Below are positions 11,791 through 21,590 of a stretch of 64,000 bases of DNA, in pieces (within the stretch, counting starts at the first letter, position 1; the number at the start of each line of letters is the position of its first letter). The stretch covers positions 3,230,775 to 3,294,774 of the forward strand of contig CM075104.1 of assembly GCA_037576195.1 (NCBI GenBank), in the 5' to 3' direction. A program made the translations under genes and the position numbers. This DNA is from Phytoseiulus persimilis (Eukaryota > Arthropoda > Arachnida > Mesostigmata > Phytoseiidae). The notes under the pieces were generated by a model, which searched no databases, was not told where the DNA came from, and saw only the letters and a list, made by a program, of their open reading frames with translations.

Positions 11791-12758
11791 ATATAGACGG
11801 GAATTCGGAAGAAGAGGGGGTGTTCTTGCCCCCAACTGACAGATTTTTTATCTTAATTTCTGACGCTTGTTCTCGGCTCCACGGGCAGCTCGATCAGAAT
11901 GACTGTTATCGCCATAATACTCCATAGACTCCCGGGAAAAAGCCTCCCGATCCGATCACTGGAACTGTGTGTTCCAACCCATTCACCTCGATCCATCATC
12001 ATCATTGAAGTCGACGAAGAGCTGATCTGCAGATTCAGAACCATTCTGGGCGCGATCATTTGCTCTGAACAGCTCGACGCCGAGAAATTCAAGCTTTTTT
12101 TTTGCGTCGAGACCGCTGAGCTATGAGTCAGTTTGTATCCGTGGTACCCTGATGACAAACAGGGTCCATAAAACACTCCATGGCTCCCAAATCTCGAGCG
12201 AAGCAGCATTGCCGATTGTCAGGCTGAGCGAGGAAGCCCAAGAGGTTCAGAATAGACCTTATCGGGAGGCAAGACTTTATCATTCACGAAACATAGGTGG
12301 ACAAGCAACCAAAGAAGATATCATGCACATGATGAGGACGTTTTAGAGCTCTTAGAGAGAGTCGAATAAAGTGAACTGATCGCCTGCATCCAATTGTGTT
12401 GTTCGTTCTTGGATTCGAATTCATCGATTCCTACCCTGCACACATGTTCCCTCGCATTTCAGGCGTCCATGAACGCCGAAGCAACTAGTGGCTACGAGTG
12501 GGACCCAAGGCCAATAGGTCTTCGTCGACTCAATGATGATGATGAATCGAGGCGAATTGGTTGGAACACTCACTTTCAGTGATCGGATCGGGAGTTTTTT
12601 TTTCTGAGAATCGATGGAGTATTATGGGGATAACAGTCATTCTGATCGAGCTCGCTGCCCGTGGAGCCGAGAACGAGCGTCAGAAATGAAGATGAAAAAT
12701 CTGTCAGAACGGGGCAAAAACACCCCATTTTCTCTCGAATTTTCGTCTAGAGTGTGTC
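11783..12758. mobile_element. Long-inverted-repeat (foldback or MITE-like) element
   Basis: Left arm 11783-12019 and right arm 12520-12758 are reverse complements at high similarity over about 237 bases, with small indels. Shared landmarks in order are GTTCTTGCCCC/GTTTTTGCCCC, CTGACAGATTTTT, TTCTCGGCTCCACGGGCAG, ATCAGAATGACTGTTAT, CCGATCCGATCACTG and CATCATCATCATTGA. The 500-base spacer has no convincing coding frame. I could not see a target duplication, so the outer ends are approximate. The structure fits a non-autonomous DNA element with long terminal inverted repeats. Confidence 0.8.
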
Positions 12759-12889
12759 TCAAGGTGCGTTTCGGCACCTGAAAACTGGTCAGTCAGACTG
12801 TCCCCAGTGCGGGCAGTCGGGAAGAATTGCAATGGGACCGGATATCCGCGGATAATGATTCGCAGTGTTATAGCCTTTCAAACCAGCTA

Positions 12890-14474
12890 CAGTCCGCAAC
12901 ACGAATTTATCGACACGCATTCTATGTGGATGATTTCCGCACCCGCTGGATAACGAAGTCAGTGTTGCCATGGGAATTCCACTAGGTGCGACAGACTTTG
13001 AGATTATATCAACCGACTGAGAAGAACGAAGTTTAGGCTCAGGATCGAACATTTTTGATATCCAGCTGTAACACGAAATTATCGACAGCGTTGAAATCGC
13101 GCATTCGGTTGGAGTTTCAGCATTTTCTCGTGAGGCTGATACCGACGAACGTCAAGTTAGTGCTAACGAAGGACACACAAGTACGATTTGTCGACTCAGA
13201 ACTCCGGCTCGTCAAGATTTGTGAGAAAGAATTCATTCCCTCAATATGGGACGAAAACCGGCTCTGACTCCTCAAGAAAGGATTCGCATCGATCAATTAC
13301 ACGGCTCTGGGCTCGCAGCAAGAGCTATCGGACGAGAGATCGGCAGAACAGCGGACGTAGTGCTGCGGTATTTGAGATTAGGGGCGGAGTATGGCATCAG
13401 ATCGTACAAGAAACGAAGCACAAAGCTCTCAGATCGTCAGAAACGGAAGATAACTCAGGATGCGAGCAACAAGAGTGTCTCTTTCGCTCAGATCAGAGAC
13501 TCGAACAACCTCCCAGTGCATAAACAGACCGTCTGGCGCGTTTTGAGAAGTGCGTATCATCTGAAATTCAAGAAAATGTGCGGGAAGCCCCCGCTGACGA
13601 AAAAGCACCGAGACACTAGGCTCGATCGCGCCCAGGAATGGATGAGTTGGACTTCGGAATGGGATAAAGTTGTCTTCAGCGATGAGAAAAAGTTCAATCT
13701 GGACGGCCCGGATGGATTCCATAACTACTATCACGATCTTCGGAAAGAGCCTCGATTCTATTCCAAAAGACAGTCCGGGGGCGGTTCAGTTATGATCTGG
13801 GGAGCGGTCAGTCGCCGCGGGACGGTCCAAATCATCTTCGTGGAGACAATAATGCCTTCCGTGGACTATAAGCTGCTACTCGAGAACCACCTGCGACCTC
13901 AAGCTTTGGAGAAAGTTGGAACGGATCTCATCTTCCAGCAAGATTGCGCCTCCGTGCACACGGCGGCGATAATCAAAGATTGGTTCCGGGAGAGCGGAGT
14001 ACGTTTTCTTGACTGGCCTCCGAAGAGCCCCGACCTGAACATTATTGAGAACCTCTGGGGAACGTTAGCTCGGCTCGTCTATCCCAATGGGAAGCAGTAC
14101 AACTCAAGAGAAGAACTGAAACATGCGATTCTTTCTTCTTGGGCCAGAATTGGGGAACGAGACATAAAACCACTCTATGATTCTCTCCCAAGGCGCATTT
14201 TCGAGGTCATCAAGGCGAAAGGGGGTTCGACGAAGTATTAACTTTCGAGAATTCGGAAATCGTGGAATAAATCAGCCTGTCGATAATTTCATGTTACGGC
14301 TCGAAATCGATTTTCTGGAATCTTACGCGTCGTCTTCCTCGAATCGAAGAAATATTCTATCGCCACAATCGTGGTGATGCTGGGAGTATTCCATGGCAGC
14401 ATCAACATCATCTCTCTTTGTCATCAGGAATAGTCTAGAAAACTTGACTGTCGATAATTTCGTGTTGTGGGCTG
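12890..14474 (+). mobile_element. Tc3-like Tc1/mariner transposon with IR/DR ends, apparently complete
   Basis: The element is flanked by TA at 12888-12889 and 14475-14476, the Tc1/mariner target duplication. The 26-base ends are imperfect inverted repeats: left 12890-12915 begins CAGTCCGCAACACGAA and the right end read inward begins CAGCCCACAACACGAA. A second copy of the core (GTAACACGAAATTATCGACA, with one mismatch between sides) lies at 13068-13088 and, inverted, at 14277-14297. These inner sites are 178 and 177 bases in from the two ends. Tc3 is known to carry two transposase-binding sites per end at about this spacing, so this is an IR/DR layout. The 331-residue transposase frame is open throughout. 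Confidence 0.95.
13246..14241 (+). CDS. Tc3-like DDE transposase, 331 aa
   Basis: Single uninterrupted frame. The N-terminal region (residues 1-110) is a paired-like helix-turn-helix DNA-binding domain, starting GRKPALTPQERIRIDQL and including AARAIGREIGR. The catalytic domain has D146 (VVFSDEKKFNLDGPDG), D233 (QQDCASVH) and E268 (PKSPDLNIIENLWG); 34 residues separate D233 and E268, the DD34E spacing of Tc1/Tc3 transposases. GGGSVMIWGA, typical of the family, is at 178-187. The usual QQDNA motif reads QQDCA, with a Cys replacing Asn next to the catalytic Asp. Length is normal for the family. The ATG at 13246 lies just upstream of the DNA-binding domain. With no stop or frameshift the copy may be young or active, but activity cannot be inferred from sequence alone. 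Confidence 0.95.
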   Translation: MGRKPALTPQERIRIDQLHGSGLAARAIGREIGRTADVVLRYLRLGAEYGIRSYKKRSTKLSDRQKRKITQDASNKSVSFAQIRDSNNLPVHKQTVWRVLRSAYHLKFKKMCGKPPLTKKHRDTRLDRAQEWMSWTSEWDKVVFSDEKKFNLDGPDGFHNYYHDLRKEPRFYSKRQSGGGSVMIWGAVSRRGTVQIIFVETIMPSVDYKLLLENHLRPQALEKVGTDLIFQQDCASVHTAAIIKDWFRESGVRFLDWPPKSPDLNIIENLWGTLARLVYPNGKQYNSREELKHAILSSWARIGERDIKPLYDSLPRRIFEVIKAKGGSTKY

Positions 14475-14695
14475 TAGTACCAAAAGTGACCGTCTGCAAA
14501 TGAAAGTTGGGCAATATTTTCTCGTAAACCTTGATCCTGTCTATCCGAAGCTACCAACTCGACTCCACACGACTTTCGCTCCTGTGTGAGAATTATTGAA
14601 ATAACCTTAGTTTCAGCGAAAATTGCGAAACATATTTTCGAGCGCAAATCGCCCAATGTTCGCCGTGGGGAGATTCCACCGACTGTATGGACGTA

Positions 14696-16240
14696 ACGCA
14701 GGGCCGGCCCGATCGAGTGGAGTCGGGCTTTGAAATACAGTCAGATCCGGTACGAGCATGGACTTGGGAAATCTGATACTCTGTACCTGCTGCGAACACA
14801 TCAGCTATTGCGTTTCGGAAAACGTGTCGTGCCCTGGGAGACTGCAACGACAGTTAGTAGGCTGTAACCTATTTTCCGTTTCAACGATGTATTGGAAAAT
14901 CCGTGTATTCTTCTCTTGCGATCCTGTTGAATTCCTTGAATTTCCGCGAAGAATCGACCGACACGAGGCCGTCGCTTAAATGCCGCACAGTGGTTCTTGG
15001 GAATATTCCACCTGGAGTCTGCCAACCCCATGCGGAAGATTATGGCCTGAATGAAAGCGTGACCATGTTTTCGGGCTTCCAGCCCTCCCAATCCGGAGGC
15101 CATGGTTACCAGATCGAGGGTGATGCGCAGTCGAAATTCTGTTTGCCGAACTGTGCGTGTATTCAACCCATTTGTTCTCATGGGATTCAAACATATACTT
15201 TGAGGACACTGTGGAATTGGTTCAGTTTCAAGATGTCGATGTCAAATCGAAGATAGGAATTCGGGATTTGTCATCCTCGCGCTTGGCCGCCAAGGTCGAT
15301 TCAAGTCTCTGATGTGATACTGCGATGTGTGAGCTGAATAACTTCGCACCATTCCCAGGAAGTATGTATCGAATTCTGATATCCGAGAGTGGGTCGAATC
15401 AGTGCGCAGAGTCAAGAAAAATGGAGCTCTTGGGCCGATCCAAAACTTGTTTTCAAAGAATGGAGAACGCAACTTTCACTCGATGCATGCCCGGGGAATG
15501 CAGACGTTTCGAGTCTCGGTGCAATTCTTCTGATATTTTACAGCGTTTCCAAGCTGAGATGTCCTTCCGAGTCGGTGCCTATCGAGGGCTCCACGAGGCA
15601 TTGATCCGAATACTCATCTATTTTCAGCCGGTTCGTTGGCATCTCTTGTAACCGCCTCAGGCTCCAACACGGAACTCGGAAATATCGCACAGCAATCGTT
15701 GATCAGAGGCTGAGCTCTATCCTCCGAGTGGGGACTGATTCCCGTCTAATTCAGCGCGGAGCTTCCTGATCTCACGACAGCCTTTTGAGCTGACGCCGTA
15801 GAGCCGCATATTTGTCATGAGATCGCTAGAACGATCAAAAACTCAGAGATGACTGACTCGCGAATAATCGTGTGTTGCGTTTCTCGATTACAAACGGTCC
15901 CCAAAATGGGAAAACCTCGGGAAACGTTTTAGTCTTGGATTGTATGCCTGCCGTTATCAGGAACTCTCCTCTAGGGCCGCGAACCACGAATGTGATCCCG
16001 TCACTGGATCACAGAGGTTAGCGTCGAATCAGAGTGCCCAGAAAGTTTTAGACTGCTCTACCGTGACCCTCAATCAACAATGAGACTGGGTCCTGTACGC
16101 GGGAAGCGCGCACGTTCGAAGAGGGAGTTGGCGCAGAAGGGGAGTTTGAAGACAACCCGTTCTAATTGAACCTCAAATTGAGCCCACGGCAATCAGGCTG
16201 CTCTTGTCACTCTCCTCCCCATACCAGAGTCCTCTTCTCC
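14696..16240. other. No supported gene
   Basis: Short frames on both strands only. I see no domain, splice chain or repeat boundary beyond the inverted copy ending near 14695. Confidence 0.35.
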
Positions 16241-16247
16241 CAAGGCA

Positions 16248-16384
16248 GCCTCGGTCAAAATCGGATGAAACCGAATTCTCCGCCTGGACGGCAGCTGAAT
16301 ACCGCAGTTGGGACTACGGTCGCCGTGAGCGAATGGAATCAGTCGATCTCGAGGAGGAATCGGGCGAGAGACTGACGTTTGGTC
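16248..16384 (+). CDS. Possible exon, function unknown
   Basis: Following an acceptor-like tract (cctcttctcccaaggcag) is an acidic, aromatic-containing frame: DETEFSAWTAAEYRSWDYGR, then MESVDLEEESGERLTFG. Composition looks coding; the 3' boundary is uncertain. It could be an internal exon of a plus-strand gene. No family is recognised. Confidence 0.35.
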
Positions 16385-16453
16385 CCAGCTGCTCCGAGAA
16401 TCTGGCCAAGAAATTCGCTTCCCGAGCCCGTGAACCTATCGTATTTTGGCCCA

Positions 16454-17151
16454 GACGATTTGGCGCAGAAAACTTGGCGCGAACCTTCACGCTAACGATA
16501 AAACCTTCCTTCTGATGGAGGAGGTCAAGTTCTGAAGGAGCCACTACGCTCCGAGTCGGAATCCGAAAGGCAATTGCTATCTGGGGGAACCATTATCTGA
16601 GGGGGGATTCGCCGAATGAGGGATCTGATATTTGAGAGATTCAAAGGAAGTCTCGTTAAGGCAGCTGAGCATTCGCTCCTACATGGGGCAAGAGGTCTCA
16701 GACTCAGAGGATGTAGCCCAGACTCCTGGAGATGAGGAACACCTCAGATAATGAATTTTCCAGATGAAGAGCCCCCGTGAACAACTCAAATGAACATTCT
16801 GAAGTGAGTATCACTTTCTGCTCGGTAATCCAAGTCAAATCCGGAGAAATCAGCGCCACCGGGAGCATCCTCGTAATTCGTACCGCAGTAGCTCAGTAGA
16901 ATGAAAGGTTTCTCACCTGGAGGATTCGAGGGTTCATCGGAGGCCGCAAACTGCTTCAACCTACGTCGTCTCCATGAAAGAGCAGTATGTCCGCGAGACA
17001 CATGCTGGGGGCTTTCGCGCGCCCATTCAGCAGACGTGTTAGTTGAAGACCATCGATTGAGTGACATCAGGTATTATTGAGTTGTTATTTGTTAAACCGG
17101 CGTTGTCCAGTACCTCGACTGTTCGCCCCACGTTGTCAGCGCCGAATCGTC
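16454..17151. repeat. 31-base inverted repeat pair containing TTGGCGC motifs
   Basis: Bases 16454-16484 and the reverse complement of 17121-17151 match at 26 of 31 positions (core GACGATT-GGCGC). The pair spans about 700 bases, so it may be the ends of a decayed transposon, but no target duplication is obvious. Confidence 0.4.
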
Positions 17152-17199
17152 CGCGCCAAATTGTCCTGAACCAATTCTTCCTAGACCGATACAATGGTG

Positions 17200-19284
17200 A
17201 AATTCCTGATTGGGAGACAGCATTCCTTTCCTTTTCACGGTTTCCGCTTCCACGGTTCCCTCTTATGCCCGCATCGATGGCAAATGCGTTCAGTTTCATT
17301 TTCATCCTCATTGAATGGGTTCTGCCTCTCGTGACGTTGTCTCGGCAGTTTATCGGCTCTTGCCATGGCCATGAGAGCGCGTCCTCTTCGGTTTCCGTCG
17401 AGGGAGGATTCCATACCGAGGTACGTCTTGCCTTGCCGGTTGAACTCTAGACCAGCGACATATCTCGCTTTCAGCTGATATCTTGTGTTTCTCTGATACT
17501 CATTCTCATCTATGAGTTAAGCACTGTCATGCACGGTTCTCCCTTTTCTGTTTACAGTCGTAGCTCGACTCATGTAGGCAATTGGTGACCGCGGGAGCGA
17601 CGCAAGTCGAAAAGCTACGCAGGTCGAAATCACGGTTTTTCCATATCATTGAGCCGGGTCACTGTGCCCCCCGACAACGCATCCCACATGAAATAATCAT
17701 TCTGGGGGAGAAGAAATCGGGAAAGAATGGGGAATCGACATCAACATTTATTCTTGCGAGTACCACGGACTCAATATTGAAGGTGGAACACTACGGTTGA
17801 AGCCGTGTAAACGCGACCACGGGACATTAAAAGGTGACTGGATGCCTTAATCAGCGTCTGCTGAACTCAGAATTGAACCTGATGAGTCGAAGGAGCACGA
17901 GAATGGAAAAAATACCGGGAAAAAAACCCGACATAAGTCTGGAAAATACGTAGGTCGAGGAACGGCTGTGTATGACTTCAAAATTCCCGCAGTTACCAGT
18001 GATGAATTCGTTTGCGATTCCGGTGGTGGGGATGCCGAGGGCTCATATGCCCGTTTCCCGTGATCATGGATCGAGGTGTTAGATAACTCATTGAATTCAC
18101 TCAGTGATTCACAGTGATTTCACACAGTGTAAATTGCGATGAGCGAAAGACGGTACAGCCGGTATGCGCATCGTATGAGATGGAAGAAACATGAATAAGC
18201 GTGACTCGTTGGGCGTCAGCTTTTGAAGGAAGTCAAGAATATAGGATCCGCTGAGCTTGCTCGCGCCTGAAGTGAAAGGCGGATGTGCATATATATTATG
18301 CTATGTATACACACAGATCCAAATAAAACCATAAACCATAAGAAGTTCCTGCTACGGGACTCTTCCTTGGGCTGACAGGAATGTCTTTCTCATACCGAAG
18401 GTACGCGTTACCTGAAGGAGAGCTTGCAGATTTTTTCTTGCTCGTCTCCATCAGTACGATATCATCGGCGAAGAAACGTCTTGGTACCCTTGGAGGCTTT
18501 CACCCTTCGGATTCCACCGCCGTTTTTTCCTTCGATTTCGGAAAGACGCCAGCCCTTGCACGGTCGGGATGTAATATTTGGGTCTACCAGTCCGAGTTGA
18601 ATACACGTACAGATCGAGAAATGAGTTCTGAGACTCTCGCACTTTGACCGAGACCCAAATATTCGCCGCTGCTGTCCACAATCCTACACCAACCAATTCT
18701 GCTGTTGACCTCTGATCAAGAGCGGAGTCAGAGTCTCCCTTTCCCGAAAGCCACGCCCCGCAAGCTCTGGAACGGCATCATGATTCGGGGCAAACGGGCA
18801 CGTTGAAAAGAAGCGCCTACTCCCTGAACGTTAGACTCCTCGGTTGGGCGCCTTTCTGATGGAGTTGGGCTCCTACAGGAAGAACTATTCGATCAGCTAA
18901 AACCGCCTGAGGGAGCCATCCTCGAAGCGGCCCCACCTCTGATAGCGAAAACCTACGGGTTTCAAAGAGCGTCGAGATAGCGTTGTCTTTCCTCTCCCAT
19001 AAATTGAGCCTGGAAGTCAGAGTGATTTTTCGAAATCGTTCCATCAATCGTCTCAGTTTGATCTGTTGCAATGAGGGAATAATTCCGAAAAAAAAAAACA
19101 CTCAAGCTTCTACGCTCTACGAATGATATCAACATCGCCTCCCCTAGATTTTTTTTCAAGCGACATACAGAGTGGCCCCTTCAACTAAAGACTCTACTTT
19201 ATCTGAGCTCAATGCTCAAAAACAGAGTTGGAGTAGAAGTGGACGCTCCGGGTATTCCATGTCACTTGAGAAGTTCCGGGTCGA
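17200..19284. other. No supported gene
   Basis: No domain or splice chain was recognised. There is a weak inverted relationship near 18540-18700 around GGGTCT-type words, not resolved further. Confidence 0.3.
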
Positions 19285-19293
19285 CACTTCTAG

Positions 19294-19906
19294 GGGGACT
19301 TGCCTCGAGCCCGATTGCCGCGAGCCCGATGCCGCGAGCCCGAGTAAAGCTCCGCCCAGCGGACAGCGCGCCGTCTCAGTGAAGCTACTGTGCGGGGCTA
19401 TGTCGGTTCCGCTAGGAGTTATCCGGTTACATCATCTTGGCCTAGTTCAAAGCATGAGTCGCTATCCTTCTCTCTGAACGGAGAAGCGTTCGTGGAGCAT
19501 CCCTGTGACATCGCCTCCCTGAGTGAATGTGGATGAAGCACATCGGAGGAGGGACGAATTGTACTGATTGTTCGGATAGCCAATAATTTTGCATGGAGAA
19601 TCAGTCATTGCCCCCCTCCCCCCTCAAGGGGCAGTTTCCTCATCCGCTCACCCTGACCTGGAGAAGGAGTGCTTGATCATATTTCCGAAGCGTTGGGCAG
19701 TGAACAGCAGCAGGACAAGAGACGGCAGGGTCAACATTGTTCCGTACCATATGTTTAATTCGTTCTCTTCAAAAACAAGGTCCTGCTCTGTCCTGAGAGG
19801 AGCGCGTTCATAGAAGCTTCACTGAGCCGGCGCGCTCTTCGCTGGGCGGAGCTTTATTCGGGCTCGCGGTATTCGGGCTCGCGGAATCGGGCTCGAGGGA
19901 GGTAAC
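19294..19906. mobile_element. MULE-like non-autonomous element with 9-bp target duplication
   Basis: The 9-base word CACTTCTAG occurs as a direct repeat at 19285-19293 and 19907-19915, directly bounding a pair of inverted repeats of about 100 bases (19294-19390 and 19809-19906). Inside the arms, the sub-repeat CGAGCCCGA(T/A)..CCG occurs three times, followed by AAAGCTCCGCCCAGCG and CTCAGTGAAGCT on both sides. Long inverted ends and a 9-base duplication are typical of Mutator-like elements. The interior has no transposase frame, so it depends on another element for movement. Confidence 0.85.
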
Positions 19907-19915
19907 CACTTCTAG

Positions 19916-20607
19916 TACTGACTTGGTCCAATACTGACCGCAGAAGACTGGACAGTAGATTCCAACGAAGCCGGATCATGGGCGTTGAAGTCGTGACCTC
20001 CGGAAGCCTTCGGAGTCCCTTGTGAATCGAATCTCCTCTCGGTGTCAAGTTATTGATCTCACTCCGTTGGAATCGACTGTATAGTCCTGTGCGAATAGTG
20101 TGTTACCAATGGTCACGACGAGAAGCATTGAGTCAAAACCCCGGGCGAATAATCGCCCCTGCATGGTGGGAGTTTTCGCGTGAACAGAACTTCGAAATTC
20201 GCTTCTGTCACGGTTTGGAAGCCCCCCAAAGTTCGATAACAGCGTACGCTCCCTCATTTTCCGAGTCGGAAACTCATTGTCCCAGTTGGGACCTCCGAAA
20301 GCAAGGGGGCCATCAGTTACATCAAAAAATCTACCCGCCTTTCCCGGTTCTTCGATAACTTTACGATTGGACCAAATATACAACGTATTTCCGGACAGAG
20401 CTTCAGAGCTCATCGCGGTATGGCTGCTAGACCGTGCACGCAAAATCTTTTCGTAAAATCTCTCTGATTCCAACGCGATCCCTCTGCCCGATGGACCCTC
20501 CTGAGTCCCGAAGGCTTGAGACTCATGATGCTCTCTGCAAGTCACTCCGACTCAGAAGGTACGATACCAAGTCCGCTAGCGGGATCTCGCCACCTGCAGG
20601 GCCTATA
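19916..20607. other. No firmly supported gene
   Basis: A minus-strand open frame (20045-20545) and plus-strand frames overlap without a recognised domain. A plus-strand Ser/Gly-rich frame ending at 20631 could belong to the exon-like region that follows. Confidence 0.3.
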
Positions 20608-20869
20608 GGAGGTTCGGGAGGCGATGGATGAGTTGGCGAATGCCGTCTCCGCATCCCAGAAGAATGTCGCGATGCTTGGACTGGGCGAAACGCTGCCCCA
20701 GACCCCGGGCGCAAGACCTTGATGCCTGGGGCGGACCAGCCCCAGCGCCTCCTCTCGCTACGCTAGTGAGTCCACGCAGGACTCCTGCTCGAGCACTATC
20801 TACTCCATCGGCTCTCCTGGAGTTCGAGATACCGCAGAATCTTGAGGATCACCATTGCCCGGATATGTG
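20608..20869 (+). CDS. Possible exon interrupted by a TGA; function unknown
   Basis: After an acceptor-like AG at 20606-20607 a frame reads EVREAMDELANAVSASQKN, then MLGLGETLPQTPGARP, then TGA at about 20722. The same frame continues beyond the TGA with a Ser-rich stretch (SPSASSRYASESTQDSCSS) to another TGA at about 20850. Both halves look coding. The TGA may be the true stop, a mutation, a sequencing error or a splice not recognised here. No family assignment. Confidence 0.25.
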
Positions 20870-21239
20870 CATCCTCGGGAACTGCCCTTACTCTTCTTAG
20901 GTTTCATTTTCATCCTGCCATGCTATGATCGAGAATAAACTCATCTAGATGTCTATTCTAGGGTTGATCGTGTACACCCAACACAGGGAATGGCTTCTAA
21001 TCAGCGAACCTGGCGGCGAAGATAATGCCGCTCCTCGGAAATATACAATGTCACCCTCACATTGACCGAGCAACCTCCGCATGGTGCGCCACGCACGACC
21101 CTTCAGGCCAACAAGTCCACTGGGGGCCGACATCGACACCCCAGGGTGTCGCGGATAGCCGCAGTCCCATACCCGCCGAGAAATTGCCGAACGGAGCCGA
21201 AGGATGCCTCTTCCGGTTCTCGCCGTACTTCGAAGCTGA

Positions 21240-21590
21240 TCCCGCCTCCATCTGACAATATTCCTGGGGGTCTATTGAGGTGATTCCGCAGTCGATCTGA
21301 CCATATCTCTGGGGGTCCATAGAGCTCATTGAGAGGACCCCCCGAATTATGGTGGAATCGATCTCAGAATCACCTCTGTGGCACCTGAAAAGTATGATCG
21401 GATCGATCTCGGAACCACCTCTCTGAGCTGCGAGAAGTCTTGTCAGATCAACCTTGGAATCACCTCCATAAACCCCCAGGAACATGGTCAGATCGACCTC
21501 GGAACCACCTCTTCGGGCGTCGACAAGTATTGTCGCATCGACCTCGGAATCACCCGGATGGAATCCCGGAAATTATAGCGAAATCATCAC
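21240..21590. repeat. 45-bp minisatellite, locus A
   Basis: Diverged 45-base units with the core GGTCAGATCGACCTCGGAA. Units at about 21240-21330 are in minus orientation and those at 21366-21590 in plus orientation, so the array is inverted about its middle. As 45 is a multiple of three, the units keep a frame open, giving a 15-residue period such as GQIDLGTTS..V.KY. The same family occurs at 28.0-29.0 kb and 39.0-39.2 kb. Confidence 0.85.

Noticed and set aside
13429-13734. 101-codon minus-strand frame within the transposase
   Set aside because: Antisense shadow of the intact transposase.
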